From contig NZ_CANMBJ010000002.1 of NCBI RefSeq assembly GCF_947496075.1, positions 1,240,001 through 1,304,000 on the forward strand: a DNA stretch of 64,000 bases. Reading direction: 5' to 3'. Shown here piece by piece: positions 40,482 to 47,732 of the stretch. The translations under genes were made by a program, and so were the position numbers. The notes under the pieces were generated by a model. It worked only from the letters and a program-made list of their open reading frames with translations, did not search any database and had not been told where the DNA came from. The stretch's first letter is position 1. Each line of letters begins with the position of its first letter. This DNA comes from an uncultured Tateyamaria sp. GTDB taxonomy: Bacteria; Pseudomonadota; Alphaproteobacteria; Rhodobacterales; Rhodobacteraceae.

Positions 40482-42491
40482 ATGGCCATGGCCTATTCTT
40501 GGACATCGTCATCAAGGGACGAACAAGCACCCATCGATGCACTCACCTTTACCAGGCTGTCTAAGAGCCTGAATATACGGGACTCTGATTGGCTTTCAGC
40601 GATGGTAGAGCTTGAAAGCATCAGCCTCGCTGAACTCGAGGAGCGCTTGGCGGCTGACTATCCCAGCGATCTGCTTTTGCCGTCCGCGTATGACAAAGCT
40701 GATCGCAGCAGACGCCCTGAGCGGCAATTCGTGAGCCTTTTCGCGCGGCGAAACTTGATCGAAGCGCTGAACGACACCCAAAACGAATACAATGTTGTCA
40801 ATGTGCATTTGGGGCTGCTTACACCGGAGGAGTGGCTGTCATTTGAAGCAGATGCGCCAGATTTGTCTCCGATCGAAGTGCCCAAGGGCAGTGTTGTGAC
40901 GGCAATGATCGATGATGGAATTGGCATTGCGCACGAACTGTTTCGTGCTGAACCCGAAGAAACGCGTGTCGAATTTTGCACCGTTCTTCCTGCGCCGCCA
41001 AACCCTGATCGTGGTGACGCCTCGCAGGGCAGGGTGCTCGACGCCGATGAAATTGACAAGTATCTCCGTGAATTCACCCGGTCAGACCTCCTGGACGAAG
41101 ATCAGTTCTATAGCCACACGGCTCAAATTGACTACAGACAGGGCAAATTCTCACCCGTATCGCTGCGACGCTCACACGGCACGCATGTGATGGGCCTGTC
41201 GACTGGTTTCGCTCCCGAGCTGAATGACGGCACGCGCCCAATCATTTGCGCAGTACTGCCACCCCGCGTGGTCGAGGACACGTCAGGCATCAGTCTGTTG
41301 CCCGCACTTTGTCTGGCTCTCCATGTGCTGGGCAAGCAGGCCTCTCGCTTTAAATATGATGGTGAGCCCGTGCCGATGGTCACCAACTTTTCGTATGGCA
41401 ACTTCTCGGGTCCTCACGATGGGACCAGTGAGGTGTCTCGCCTGTTCGAGCAGTTTCTTTCGAGCGATCCTGAACAAACACGTTGGATGACACTGCCAGC
41501 GGGCAACGGCAATCTGGCACGCGCACACGCTGAGTTGCAATTTGACGGCAAGAATGCGGACGGGATCACACTTGATCTTCGAGTCTTGCCGGACGACCGG
41601 ACTGCAAGTCACGTTGAACTCTGGATGCCGTTTTCGGAATCTGATCCTCCCCCGGATTATGTCTCGGTCACTGTGACACCGCCTTTTGGTCCCGAAAGCC
41701 TGACGGTCAAAGCTCAGCCAGGACAGCACCAAACACTTCTTGACGAGCTGGGTCGGGTGGTGGCGACGCTTCTCTACACTTTTGAGCCGGCGCCAACGGC
41801 GCGGGGGCTCATCACCTTGGCTATTGAGCCGACCGCCAGTCTTGATCCGGGCCGTGCATTGGCACCATCAGGACGATGGAATATCTGTGCCAAACCTAAA
41901 GATATCGCGCCGGATCAAATAGTGCAGGTCTGGGTCAGACGCGATGAAACACTTCCTGGATACCGCCCCGGCGGTCGACAGTCCTATTTTGACAATGGCG
42001 ACTATGTGCGCTTTGGCCCATTTGGCGCTCCTTTGCCCGTTGATCCTCCGGACACGCCAAGCCCGATCAGGCGTGCAGGAACGCTCAGTGGGTTTGCCTG
42101 TGGGCCTTCTCCGATCGTGGTTGCCGCCTATACAAAGCGAAACGAGATTATCTCATACTACTCTGCAGCGGGGCCACTAACCCATACGCCAATGACACCC
42201 GAACCTTCGCGAAATGGACCTGATGTCGCTGCGGAAGGTGATGAATCCCTGGTGCTGTGGGGTGTGGTTTCAGCGGGATCGCGCAGCGGATCTTATGTGC
42301 GCCTCAATGGTACCAGCGTATCGGCACCAAGGGTTGCGCGCAAAGCGTCGGACGCGATCACTGATTGGAACGGAACTGCACGTGAGTGGGTCGCACTTGC
42401 AGCCAAGGAAGATCCTTTCGATCTGCCTCCGGGCACAGAACCGGAAAGAATGGGCCACGGCGGCATCACTATCCCAATCGAATGGTCTTGA
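40482..42491 (+). CDS. S8 (subtilisin-like) serine peptidase without signal peptide
   Basis: A 669-aa protein with a full catalytic set: Asp144 in VTAMIDDGIGIAHELF, His232 in RRSHGTHVMGLSTG, oxyanion Asn in LPAGNGNLARAH and Ser612 in LNGTSVSAPRVARKAS. The first 130 residues form a non-catalytic, Leu/Glu-rich N-terminal region without secretion signal. A large beta-rich insertion (about 355-555) separates the Asn motif from the Ser motif. ATG 40482 or 40488 may be used (GAGGG upstream). An intracellular S8 protease directly after the GSY-repeat protein suggests it processes or degrades a cluster product. A perfect hairpin terminator follows. Confidence 0.88.
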   Translation: MAMAYSWTSSSRDEQAPIDALTFTRLSKSLNIRDSDWLSAMVELESISLAELEERLAADYPSDLLLPSAYDKADRSRRPERQFVSLFARRNLIEALNDTQNEYNVVNVHLGLLTPEEWLSFEADAPDLSPIEVPKGSVVTAMIDDGIGIAHELFRAEPEETRVEFCTVLPAPPNPDRGDASQGRVLDADEIDKYLREFTRSDLLDEDQFYSHTAQIDYRQGKFSPVSLRRSHGTHVMGLSTGFAPELNDGTRPIICAVLPPRVVEDTSGISLLPALCLALHVLGKQASRFKYDGEPVPMVTNFSYGNFSGPHDGTSEVSRLFEQFLSSDPEQTRWMTLPAGNGNLARAHAELQFDGKNADGITLDLRVLPDDRTASHVELWMPFSESDPPPDYVSVTVTPPFGPESLTVKAQPGQHQTLLDELGRVVATLLYTFEPAPTARGLITLAIEPTASLDPGRALAPSGRWNICAKPKDIAPDQIVQVWVRRDETLPGYRPGGRQSYFDNGDYVRFGPFGAPLPVDPPDTPSPIRRAGTLSGFACGPSPIVVAAYTKRNEIISYYSAAGPLTHTPMTPEPSRNGPDVAAEGDESLVLWGVVSAGSRSGSYVRLNGTSVSAPRVARKASDAITDWNGTAREWVALAAKEDPFDLPPGTEPERMGHGGITIPIEWS

Positions 42492-42498
42492 AACGAAC

Positions 42499-42517
42499 GC
42501 GCGGCCCTAGGCCGCGC
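42499..42517 (+). terminator. Hairpin terminator after the S8 peptidase
   Basis: GCGCGGCC and GGCCGCGC form a perfect eight-pair stem with a 3-nt CTA loop, eight bases after the stop, followed by AGGTTTCC. It closes the cluster that begins at 36433. The T-tract is weak. Confidence 0.65.
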
Positions 42518-42614
42518 AGGTTTCCTAGATGTAGTAGGAAACTGGACAAAGGCGGCTTATTCTTCGTGTGCACACTTGATTGAGCCGGGTGCTGCATTGC
42601 TGACCTCTTGTCCT

Positions 42615-43579
42615 TTAATGGTGAACAATCAGGTCGACCCGCGGGGCGTCACATTCTAGTGCATCGGCCCACGCCAAAAACGGTGTGATCCCGATGCCAC
42701 CTTCGACCCAAATCTCGGCGGTTGGTCCAGAGCACCGAAATCGGCCAAACGGGCGTTGGATAGCAACCTCTCGGCCAAGCAAAGTGACGGTTTTGAGGTC
42801 TGACGTAAAATCTCCGAGGTCTTTGACCGTTACGCAAAGCAACCCGTCGCTGCAGATCTTCGAGAAGCTAAATGGATGCGGCTCTTCTGTGCCAGCGCCT
42901 GTAAATCGCAGCACTCCGAATTGTCCGGGCATGGCCCTCAAAGACTCTCCAACTGGCGACATAGTAACTGCCGGTGCTTTGAATATTTGTGATTTGGTAT
43001 CCATAACCCGGGCGCATTTTATAGGGAAACAGCATCCATATTTATGCTGCCAGTCCCGCCACGGAGAAAAGGCCAGTATACAGCCTCGCTGGATCGCCCA
43101 TCGTGAACGGTTTTATGATGAAGAAGAAATGGAAAGCGCCAGCCGTGAACAGAGCTCCCGTGGCTTTGTGTGTCCATCTCCGAAGGTGATAGGGGATGAA
43201 GGTTGCGACTGAGATCCCGACGAGGATCAACAGGCCATACAAGCTGATCTCACGCCAGGTCTCGGCAGGCTCATTGAGCGGGGTTTGGGCTCCAAACCAA
43301 GCGTGTCTGCATCAATGGTATCGTGAATTAGAAGCGCGAACATAGCGACGATACCCGCCCACTTATGCATAACACAGACCCGATCCAATTCACTAAAGAG
43401 CGTTTCAGTGCCCTTGAGCCGGGTGGACAGAGTTTGCCCGAAGCCATGAGAACCAAAGCTCCCAAGCCAAGGTACTGCGAGAAGAGCGCGACTTGGTTCG
43501 TCACATTCGGCAGCATGAAAAGTTGATGGGCGGGAAACAGTGTGGTCGCCGCAATTAGGATAATCCCGATGGGGTTCAT
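42615..43579 (-). pseudogene. Decayed ferric-reductase-like transmembrane protein (FAD-binding reductase)
   Basis: Reading the minus strand in several frames recovers one ancestral protein. The N-terminal helices are in one frame (MNPIGIILIAATTLFPAHQLFM). A shift near 43433 is needed to continue as LSTRLKGTETLFSELDRV then MHKWAGIVAMFALLIHDTIDA. A second shift near 43290 leads to LYGLLILVGISVATFIPYHL and AFHFFFIIKPFTMGDPARLY. An in-frame stop follows near 43042. The FAD-domain remnant (PGQFGVLRFTGAGTEEPHPFSFSK, GIGITPFLAWADAL) then continues to 42615, where the NAD-binding half is missing. The His ligands of a heme-binding ferric reductase are still visible. Multiple independent lesions make a sequencing error unlikely. 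Confidence 0.85.
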
Positions 43580-43588
43580 GGCCAATCT

Positions 43589-44093
43589 CTAAAGCGCAGC
43601 GTTTTGCGCGGCAGAAACCAAATCATCTGCCATAAGATCATCAAGAAAGACGCTTAATGGCTGCAAACGCCCTGCGACGTCGGCCCTTCTGTAAACGGAT
43701 GCGCATTGTGCTGTGACTGTGCCTTATTTGGTTTCGCAGAGCTCTGCCATTTCCGCGATAGAGAAGCCCTTGATCGCCAACATCGCGATTTCACACTCGA
43801 CGCTTGTCAGTGACTAAGCTTTGAAGCGCGCCTCCATCACTTCGCTGAACGCACCTGAGGCAATCTTAATCTGATCTTGGCGCGTCAGTGTTTGGCGCAA
43901 TTCATTGCTGGTGAACGCCAAACCAAAGAAAAGTGCGATCGTAACCAAGGCCTCGAATACGTCGCTGTCCGCGAGACGGTTTGTGGACGGCCGGCCACAG
44001 CAAGTCCCAAGCGATGCCCATCAGAAAGTATGCGCAACAGATCGTTTGAAGCGCGAGCACAAATCACAACACCGTGGCACGAGATAAATTCAT
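43589..44093 (-). pseudogene. Decayed LuxR-type helix-turn-helix regulator
   Basis: The ancestral protein is recovered across one frameshift and three in-frame stops. It begins MNLSRATVL, hits a TGA, and continues FVLALQTICCAYFLMGIAWDLLWPAVHKP (hydrophobic N-terminus). A shift near 43975 leads to DSDVFEALVTIALFFGLAFTSNELRQTL and DQIKIASGAFSEVMEARF. After a stop comes the HTH, LTSVECEIAMLAIKGFSIAEMAEL, another stop inside the HTH, then GTVTAQCASVYRRADVAGRL. The HTH and hydrophobic N-terminus match a membrane-anchored LuxR-type family I know from Rhodobacteraceae. It ends ten bases before the ferric-reductase pseudogene start, so the two were an operon. Confidence 0.85.
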
Positions 44094-44121
44094 TCGTTCA
44101 TCCTGACTAAAGGTGCGCCCA

Positions 44122-44468
44122 CTAGAAGGGGCGCACCGGGAGATGTTTATCGTCGTCTTCTCCTTCGTCATCATTGTCGTCCGAGGCTTCTCCCTCATCA
44201 TCATCGTCGTGGTCGTCTTCATAGGCCGCGAGAACCAAGCCCGTCTCTGGTGAAATATCGAATTCGATGGATTGAGCACCGTTTGCGGCTTCAACTTCAA
44301 TCACTCCATCCTCGTTTTTATCTCTGTGGCGATGTATCCGTGCGCTGCGAGCGCGGCTCGAAGTGCAGTTTCTGATGTGCCAAGCGCGTCACCGATGTTG
44401 ATCTGCACCTGCGCTGCGGAGGGGATGAGAAGCGTTGCTAGAAGAGCTGACTTGCAGTGCTCAATCAT
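44122..44468 (-). pseudogene. PepSY-domain protein with a frameshift
   Basis: ATG 44468 starts MIEHCKSALLATLLIPSAAQ, a short signal-like segment, then INIGDALGTSETALRAALAAHGY in the PepSY style. The frame ends after KTRME at a TGA, while the correct continuation (DKNEDGVIEVEA, then GAQSIEFDISPETGLVLAAYEDDH and an Asp/Glu-rich tail) is in another frame. The shift lies near a TTTTT/AAAAA run at 44315-44319. A single shift could be a sequencing artefact, but the two adjacent genes are clearly dead. PepSY proteins often accompany ferric-reductase-like membrane proteins. Confidence 0.75.
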
Positions 44469-45296
44469 GTTGTGTTCCCTTGCATTAAGTCTTCACCGCG
44501 CCGTTGCGGTTGCCTTGATATTGCTTCCATTGCAGGAAAGAAGAATTGGACTTCCGGTGGATTTTGAGTGGCCTGGGCCGAAGGTTTATCGCCGAAACAC
44601 AAAGAAACGTGGCCGTTTATGCCTGTTGCACCATCAGTCAAAATGAGCTTTTTGCACAGCTTCGCTGCGACTGGCATGAACTATGTTGACAAGTACACGA
44701 AGTCCAAAAAATCGACTGGAGCGACAAAAACCAAATGCTTGGCACCTTTGGTAAGCGGGTGGTCAAGCGAGGTTCAAGCCGAGAAGTATGTTCCAAGAAA
44801 CACGGTCAGGGTCAAAGTAAACAGTTTTTGGTTCAAGACAGCGAGTCAAAGCCCAAAATGCGCATGAGGTTGAGTTGGCCTGAACATTTCAATCCAGGAA
44901 AGCTGAATTAACTGCTTCCTGAAACGCCACCCCCGTTTGCTCTAGTTCGATTTCGGCAATTTCGAGCGACGGACACAGCTTTCCCGGCGATTTACAGATA
45001 CCGTAACCACGCAATGTGTGGTTGTATGCAGCATTTTGATTGGGATCGTCATGTTGCGCCGAGCGATAATCCCAGCGGGTATTCCTGTTGAAAACGATAT
45101 CGAGCAGGGGTTCATCTCCGCAGATTTGGTGCGGAGTACCAACTTGTAAAGCACATGAACTTTGACGCTTCTTAACTGGAGAAGGGTAGCTACGGTGTTG
45201 TCTCGTCCTGCGATTGCCGTGCCGACGATCTGTGCGTCGCAGCGAAAAGGGCATAAGTGTCTTCAAAGGCAAAAAATACTGGGAGGGACTGGAAAG
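44469..45296. other. Gene-poor region (828 bp) with uncertain ORF remnants
   Basis: No intact gene can be supported. A minus-strand frame at 44889-45130 reads in a protein-like way (CGDEPLLDIVFNRNTRWDYR, then GYGICKSPGKLCPSLEIAEI) and may be the tail of a lost gene, but I cannot assign a family and there is no SD-backed start. A plus-strand frame at 44568-44867 looks non-coding. The right end (45281-45287) carries the GGGAGGG SD of the next gene. Confidence 0.4.
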
Positions 45297-46088
45297 TTGG
45301 ACAGCGTATCAGAACGTTTGGAATTTGCGACGGAACTTTGCCACGCGGCTGGTGGCGTTGCACGCGACTATTTTGCAAATAGGGCTACACTTGTTGTCGA
45401 TCAAAAGGGCACTCAGGATTGGGTGAGCGAGGCCGACAGGAACGTCGAAACCTATATCCGTAAACAAATCGAAACGGCCTGGCCCGATGACGGGATCGTG
45501 GGCGAGGAGTACACACCGAAAGCTGGGAGCAGCGGCTTTGACTGGGTGGTCGACCCGATCGATGGGACCACCAATTTTGTGAATGGCATTCCCACCTGGA
45601 CCATCGTTCTTGCGGGTGTAAGGGATGGGCGCACAGAGTTGGGCGTCATCCACGATCCGATTGTTGGCGAAACATTTGCCGCCCTTCGGGGCGTTGGGGC
45701 AAAGCTGAATGGTGCTCCGATGCGGGTTGCCAGCGGCACTCCCCTAACAGCGGGCACCGTCGCGGTTGGATACTCGAACCGCGTGAAGGCGCGGCACGTG
45801 GTACCGATCGTGGCTGGCCTGATTGAGCGGGGTGCAATGTTTCATCGTAACGCAAGCGGTGCCTTGTCTCTGGCCTATGTCGCGGCCGGACGGCTGCTTG
45901 GATACGTTGAAGAACACATGAACGCCTGGGATTGCCTGGCCGGTCAACTCCTGGTGTCGGAGGCTGGCGGCGTGATCGAGGATCAGGATGCCGATTCGAT
46001 GATCCGTGAGGGGGGACGAGTTATCGTTGGCACGCCAGATGTCTTTGAAACCTTGCTTGAGATGTCGGAGAATGCCTGGAGAGTATGA
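45297..46088 (+). CDS. Inositol monophosphatase family protein
   Basis: A 263-aa enzyme, usual length for the family. TTG 45297 is taken as the start because GGGAGGG lies nine bases upstream and the family begins there; the frame is open further upstream. Metal and catalytic motifs: GEEYT (Glu of the first site), DPIDGTTNFVNGIP (Asp, Asp, Thr) and MNAWDCLAGQLLVSEAGG (W-D-x-x-A-G). It hydrolyses phosphomonoesters such as inositol phosphate, histidinol phosphate or fructose bisphosphate; paralogues are hard to separate. It ends 18 bases from a convergent decayed phosphatase at the edge of the organophosphate island. Confidence 0.88.
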   Translation: MDSVSERLEFATELCHAAGGVARDYFANRATLVVDQKGTQDWVSEADRNVETYIRKQIETAWPDDGIVGEEYTPKAGSSGFDWVVDPIDGTTNFVNGIPTWTIVLAGVRDGRTELGVIHDPIVGETFAALRGVGAKLNGAPMRVASGTPLTAGTVAVGYSNRVKARHVVPIVAGLIERGAMFHRNASGALSLAYVAAGRLLGYVEEHMNAWDCLAGQLLVSEAGGVIEDQDADSMIREGGRVIVGTPDVFETLLEMSENAWRV

Positions 46089-46106
46089 CCGCCAACCGAC
46101 GCTTTG

Positions 46107-46658
46107 CTAGCCAATGGCCGGCTGAAATGCGACAAGATCGGCGGTCCAGAGATGGCATTTCTCTGGCTGATCATGTGTTCGGTTGATGAGACGCTTTGCC
46201 AGTGCGCACCACAGAGGTGTCCCAACGGCACCATGAGTGGAAACCCCAAGGTCTGCCCTTGTGCGGTTGTTGATGATTTTGGTCACGGCTACGACGATGC
46301 GGGACCAGGCATCGTGGGCAGTTTCCCAACCTCGAAAATTGGTGACACGGAAGTCACAAAGAACGCATCTGCCGCAACTTCAAATTCGGCAGGTGGCAGA
46401 AAACCAGCGGAGCTGCGGTCGTTCTCACCAAGTTGCGGATGGGTGTGCACCTCAATTCCACGGGCGCAGCCAAAATGGCTGACGTGTCGCGCGTTTTTTG
46501 CTCAACGCTGGACCAGATATGCGTGACATGACAAATTCTGCCAACACGGCGAAGGCGGCGGTCCGATTACGACCCGTTTCATTTGGCCCCCAGTCGGGGA
46601 TGGGAATGCTCGGATCGACGGTAACCTTGGGATGCGAGACGACGATGAGTTGCGGGGT
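46107..46658 (-). pseudogene. Decayed histidine phosphatase (phosphoglycerate mutase-like) gene
   Basis: Assembled across frames on the minus strand: PQLIVVSHPKVTVDPSIPIPDWGPNETGRNRTAAFAVL, shift, WSSVEQKTRDTSAILAAPV, shift, VHTHPQLGENDRSSAGFLPPAEFEVAADAFF, shift, then FRGWETAHDAWSRIVVAV and LGVSTHGAVGTPLWCALAKRLINRTHDQP. The E-N-D-R-S, R-G-W-E-T-A and S/T-H-G-A-V-G-T motifs and the terminal HDQP are those of this alphaproteobacterial histidine phosphatase group. At least three frameshifts, loss of a start codon and an early stop (46107-46109) show it is dead. It immediately follows the ABC ATPase stop, so it was the last gene of that operon. Confidence 0.8.
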
Positions 46659-47720
46659 TTATTCAGGGAGAAGAACGGGGCCCTTGGCGGCAAACCCCAT
46701 GCAGACTTCGGCACCCGGCTCAAGCGGTGCCTCCACGTCGTCGTGGACAGCGAAGACCTGACCAAAGGCACCGGTGAGCGTGTATTCCATACGCACACCG
46801 ACATAGGTGGATTTGGCCACCTTGGCAGATATCCCTGCATCAGCACCGACGACAAGGCGTGAGGGACGCACCGCGATGGTCGCAGGCCCTCGGCCCAAAC
46901 CGCGTGACGGCAATGCGTGTTGGTAGCCTTCGATCTCGATTGTGGCCGTATCACCGTCAACGGCGATAATTTCACAGGACAGCAAATTCGCCTCGCCGAT
47001 GAAATCGGCGACAAAGCGATCGTTGGGCGCGTCATACAAATTGCGTGGCGTGCCCATCTGGGCGATGGCAGCGTTGCGCATGACGACGATCTCATCCGAG
47101 ACGGCGAGTGCTTCCTCCTGATCATGTGTGACGTAGACAACTGTCAAACCAAGATCTTGCTGAATGGCGCGAATATCTTCGCGCACCTGCCTGCGCAGCT
47201 TGGCGTCTAGGTTTGAAAGCGGCTCATCAAAGAGAAGCACCTGAGGTTCCAACACCAACGCCCGCGCGACGGCGACACGCTGCTGCTGGCCACCCGACAA
47301 CTCGGATGGCAGACGGCTGTCAAACCCTTTGAGACCGACAAGATCGAGGCCATGCAATGCGCGGCTGCGCGCCTCATCCTTTGCAAACCCCGAAAAGGTC
47401 AGCCCATACATGACGTTTTCAAGCACTGACATATGCGGAAACAAGGCGTAGGACTGAAACACCATCGAAACATCGCGGTCAGTGGCGGGCAGGGTGGTCA
47501 CATCGATATCCCCGATCGTGATCTTGCCCGATGTCGCCATTTCGAGCCCCGCGATCATGCGCAACGTCGTCGTTTTGCCGCAGCCGGACGGGCCGAGCAG
47601 TGTCACCAGCTTGCCCGCCTCGACATGGAGGTCGATCGCATCGACGGCGACCACATCCTTGCCGAATTTCTTGGAGACTTGTTCGAACCGCACGGGTGCT
47701 GCCTTGGATTGAATGCTCAT
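46659..47720 (-). CDS. ABC transporter ATP-binding protein (FbpC/AfuC/PotA class)
   Basis: A 353-aa ABC ATPase with a C-terminal TOBE domain. Walker A GPSGCGKTT (about residue 40), Q-loop VFQSYALFPHMSV, signature LSGGQQQRVAVARAL, Walker B LLFDEPLSNLD, H-loop VYVTHDQEEAL. The last 110 residues are the regulatory beta domain (VRPSRLVVGADAG). It energises the fused permease encoded 12 bases upstream. The operon includes a receptor of the iron/hexose-phosphate class; which substrate applies is discussed under the receptor. Confidence 0.88.
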   Translation of the reverse strand: MSIQSKAAPVRFEQVSKKFGKDVVAVDAIDLHVEAGKLVTLLGPSGCGKTTTLRMIAGLEMATSGKITIGDIDVTTLPATDRDVSMVFQSYALFPHMSVLENVMYGLTFSGFAKDEARSRALHGLDLVGLKGFDSRLPSELSGGQQQRVAVARALVLEPQVLLFDEPLSNLDAKLRRQVREDIRAIQQDLGLTVVYVTHDQEEALAVSDEIVVMRNAAIAQMGTPRNLYDAPNDRFVADFIGEANLLSCEIIAVDGDTATIEIEGYQHALPSRGLGRGPATIAVRPSRLVVGADAGISAKVAKSTYVGVRMEYTLTGAFGQVFAVHDDVEAPLEPGAEVCMGFAAKGPVLLPE

Positions 47721-47732
47721 GAGCGTAGGTCC

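Noticed and set aside
44310-44325. PepSY frameshift as a programmed -1 frameshift site
   Set aside because: There is an A-run but no proper X-XXY-YYZ heptamer plus pseudoknot, and neighbouring genes are dead, so loss of function is simpler.
46104-46526. Plus-strand 140-aa ORF between IMPase and the ABC ATPase, first considered a gene or a transposon remnant
   Set aside because: The composition is not protein-like, and the minus strand contains a clearly recognisable decayed histidine phosphatase.
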